Below the pieces are notes generated by a model. That model saw only the letters and a program-made list of their open reading frames with translations. It was not told where the DNA came from and did not search any database. Shown piece after piece: positions 63,463 to 64,000 of a stretch of 64,000 nt of DNA (position 1 is its first letter; every line of letters begins with the position of its first letter). The position numbers and the translations under genes are program-made. The stretch is from Vaginella massiliensis. GTDB lineage: Bacteria; Bacteroidota; Bacteroidia; Flavobacteriales; Weeksellaceae. The DNA is taken from positions 167,616 to 231,615 of the forward strand of contig NZ_LT593745.1 in assembly GCF_900089075.1 (NCBI RefSeq), read 5' to 3'.

Positions 63463-63561
63463 AGTTATAAGTTATAAGTTAAGAGTTATAAGTTGAAAGG
63501 TGAAAATTGATAATTGAAAGCTAATAGCTAACGGCTAGAAGCTAACCGCTTTCAGCTTTCT
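63463..63561. repeat. Degenerate short-repeat spacer
   Basis: Several AGTTATA/AGTTAAG/AGTTGAA heptamers in a row (63463-63497) lead into a GCTAATAGCTAACGGCTAGAAGCTAA series (63520-63547). Low complexity, between the sigma operon and the rRNA terminator. Not coding. Confidence 0.75.
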
Positions 63562-63562
63562 T

Positions 63563-63599
63563 CAAAAAAAAATCCTCAACTGTTGGTAGTTGAGGATTT
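63563..63599 (-). terminator. Terminator of the rRNA operon
   Basis: On minus a 12-bp stem (63570-63581 with 63588-63599, core ATCCTCAACT), loop of six, then nine T. It lies just after 5S rRNA. Confidence 0.88.
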
Positions 63600-63608
63600 G
63601 GTTAAAAA

Positions 63609-63717
<109 letters not shown>

Positions 63718-63894
63718 GATTGTGCGCTTCTCTAAGCGTATTTTTTTGACTTCTACTGGTCGATGCTATAGGTTAACAGTTTTTTTCGGTTTTTTTGATT
63801 TCGCTTTTTTACTTAGACAAGAAAGATTAACAACGCCTAGCACTTAGCTGTGTTTGTTTGATTTTGATTGATTGATTCTTAATCGTTGTTGAAA

Positions 63895-64000
63895 AAAGTC
63901 TATGGGTAATTAGTACTACTCGACTATGACATCGCTGCCTTTACATCTATAGCCTATCAACGTGGTAGTCTTCCACGACCCTTAAAAGAAGTCTTATCTC
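63895..64000 (-). rRNA. rrl: 23S ribosomal RNA, 3' end (cut by window edge)
   Basis: The minus strand has GGAAGACTACCACGTTGATAGG, CTATAGATGTAAAGGCAGCG and GAGTAGTACTAATTACCC, which are the last bases of Bacteroidota 23S rRNA. The 3' end is approximate. The spacer 63718-63894 to 5S contains T-rich stretches and no tRNA. Confidence 0.92.

Noticed and set aside
63463..63561. Possible CRISPR array
   Set aside because: The units are 7-8 bases, irregular, contiguous and without spacers; no cas genes are in the window.

Overview
The window looks like a chromosomal segment of a Flavobacteriia member (Bacteroidota), AT-rich, plausibly Weeksellaceae. The assignment rests on gene content and signals: a T9SS type A sorting tail, families typical of Flavobacteriia (DUF6452/DUF6048, BT_3928-type, HYC_CC_PP, MbnP), a sufABCDS operon, SusC/FecA-style TonB receptor architecture, and many upstream copies of the Bacteroidota -7 promoter element TAnnTTTG with almost no Shine-Dalgarno sequences. 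Genus is inference. Coding density is high and no gap without a gene reaches 300 bases. No prophage, transposase, integrase or CRISPR array was seen.

Layout. 1-900: end of an rpsF-rpsR-rplI ribosomal operon (minus), rplI cut by the window edge. 1-14.4 kb: mostly plus-strand housekeeping and envelope genes (candidate sRNA, M24 aminopeptidase, VWA-OmpA protein on minus, JmjC/cupin protein, NhaC-type antiporter, mnmA, htpG, T9SS Asp-box protein, deoxynucleoside kinase, DMT transporter). 14.5-19.9 kb: sufABCDS operon on minus behind a clear promoter. 20-23 kb: trpS, lipoproteins, a PstS-like binding protein. 22.9-26.1 kb: metal-type cassette (HYC_CC_PP protein, TonB receptor, secreted HMA protein). 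26.1-27.6 kb: two adjacent decayed genes (osmC-like, aldo/keto reductase). 27.6-31 kb: tRNA-Arg(TCG) and the rlmD-DUF6452-DUF6048-lipoprotein operon. 31-35.5 kb: a six-gene minus-strand cluster with an MbnP/MbnH pair (copper-binding lipoprotein plus di-haem peroxidase-like enzyme), SCO1, a YHS lipoprotein, a small Cys protein and an outer-membrane protein. 35.5-50.5 kb: ppk2, rplS with a structured leader, HTTM protein, M48 protease with an orphan HisE, gcvP, aqpZ, AI-2E transporter, hydroxylase, gltA, eno. 51-62.5 kb: greA-HIT-TPR cluster, NUDIX, mnmD, ilvE, a DUF4407 gene with a nonsense codon, folP, DUF1599, BT_3928, ABC permease, tpiA, prmA, clpS. 62.5-64 kb: ECF sigma factor with probable anti-sigma partner, a degenerate repeat spacer, 5S rRNA and the 3' end of 23S rRNA (minus).

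How genes work together. mnmA and mnmD act in the same wobble-uridine pathway. The suf genes supply Fe-S clusters, for example to RlmD. The 31-35.5 kb cluster combines factors for copper handling in the periplasm and outer membrane; with the 23-26 kb cassette the window has two separate metal loci, each headed by a small secreted Cys-containing protein with a GTG start and a C-terminal Pro-Pro. The most notable items are the MbnP/MbnH copper cluster, four genes in which TAnnTTTG sits exactly four bases before the start codon (predicted leaderless mRNAs), a long perfect inverted repeat next to the metal-cassette promoter, an sRNA-like unit before the M24 peptidase, a palindromic double promoter before greA, and the rplS leader structure.
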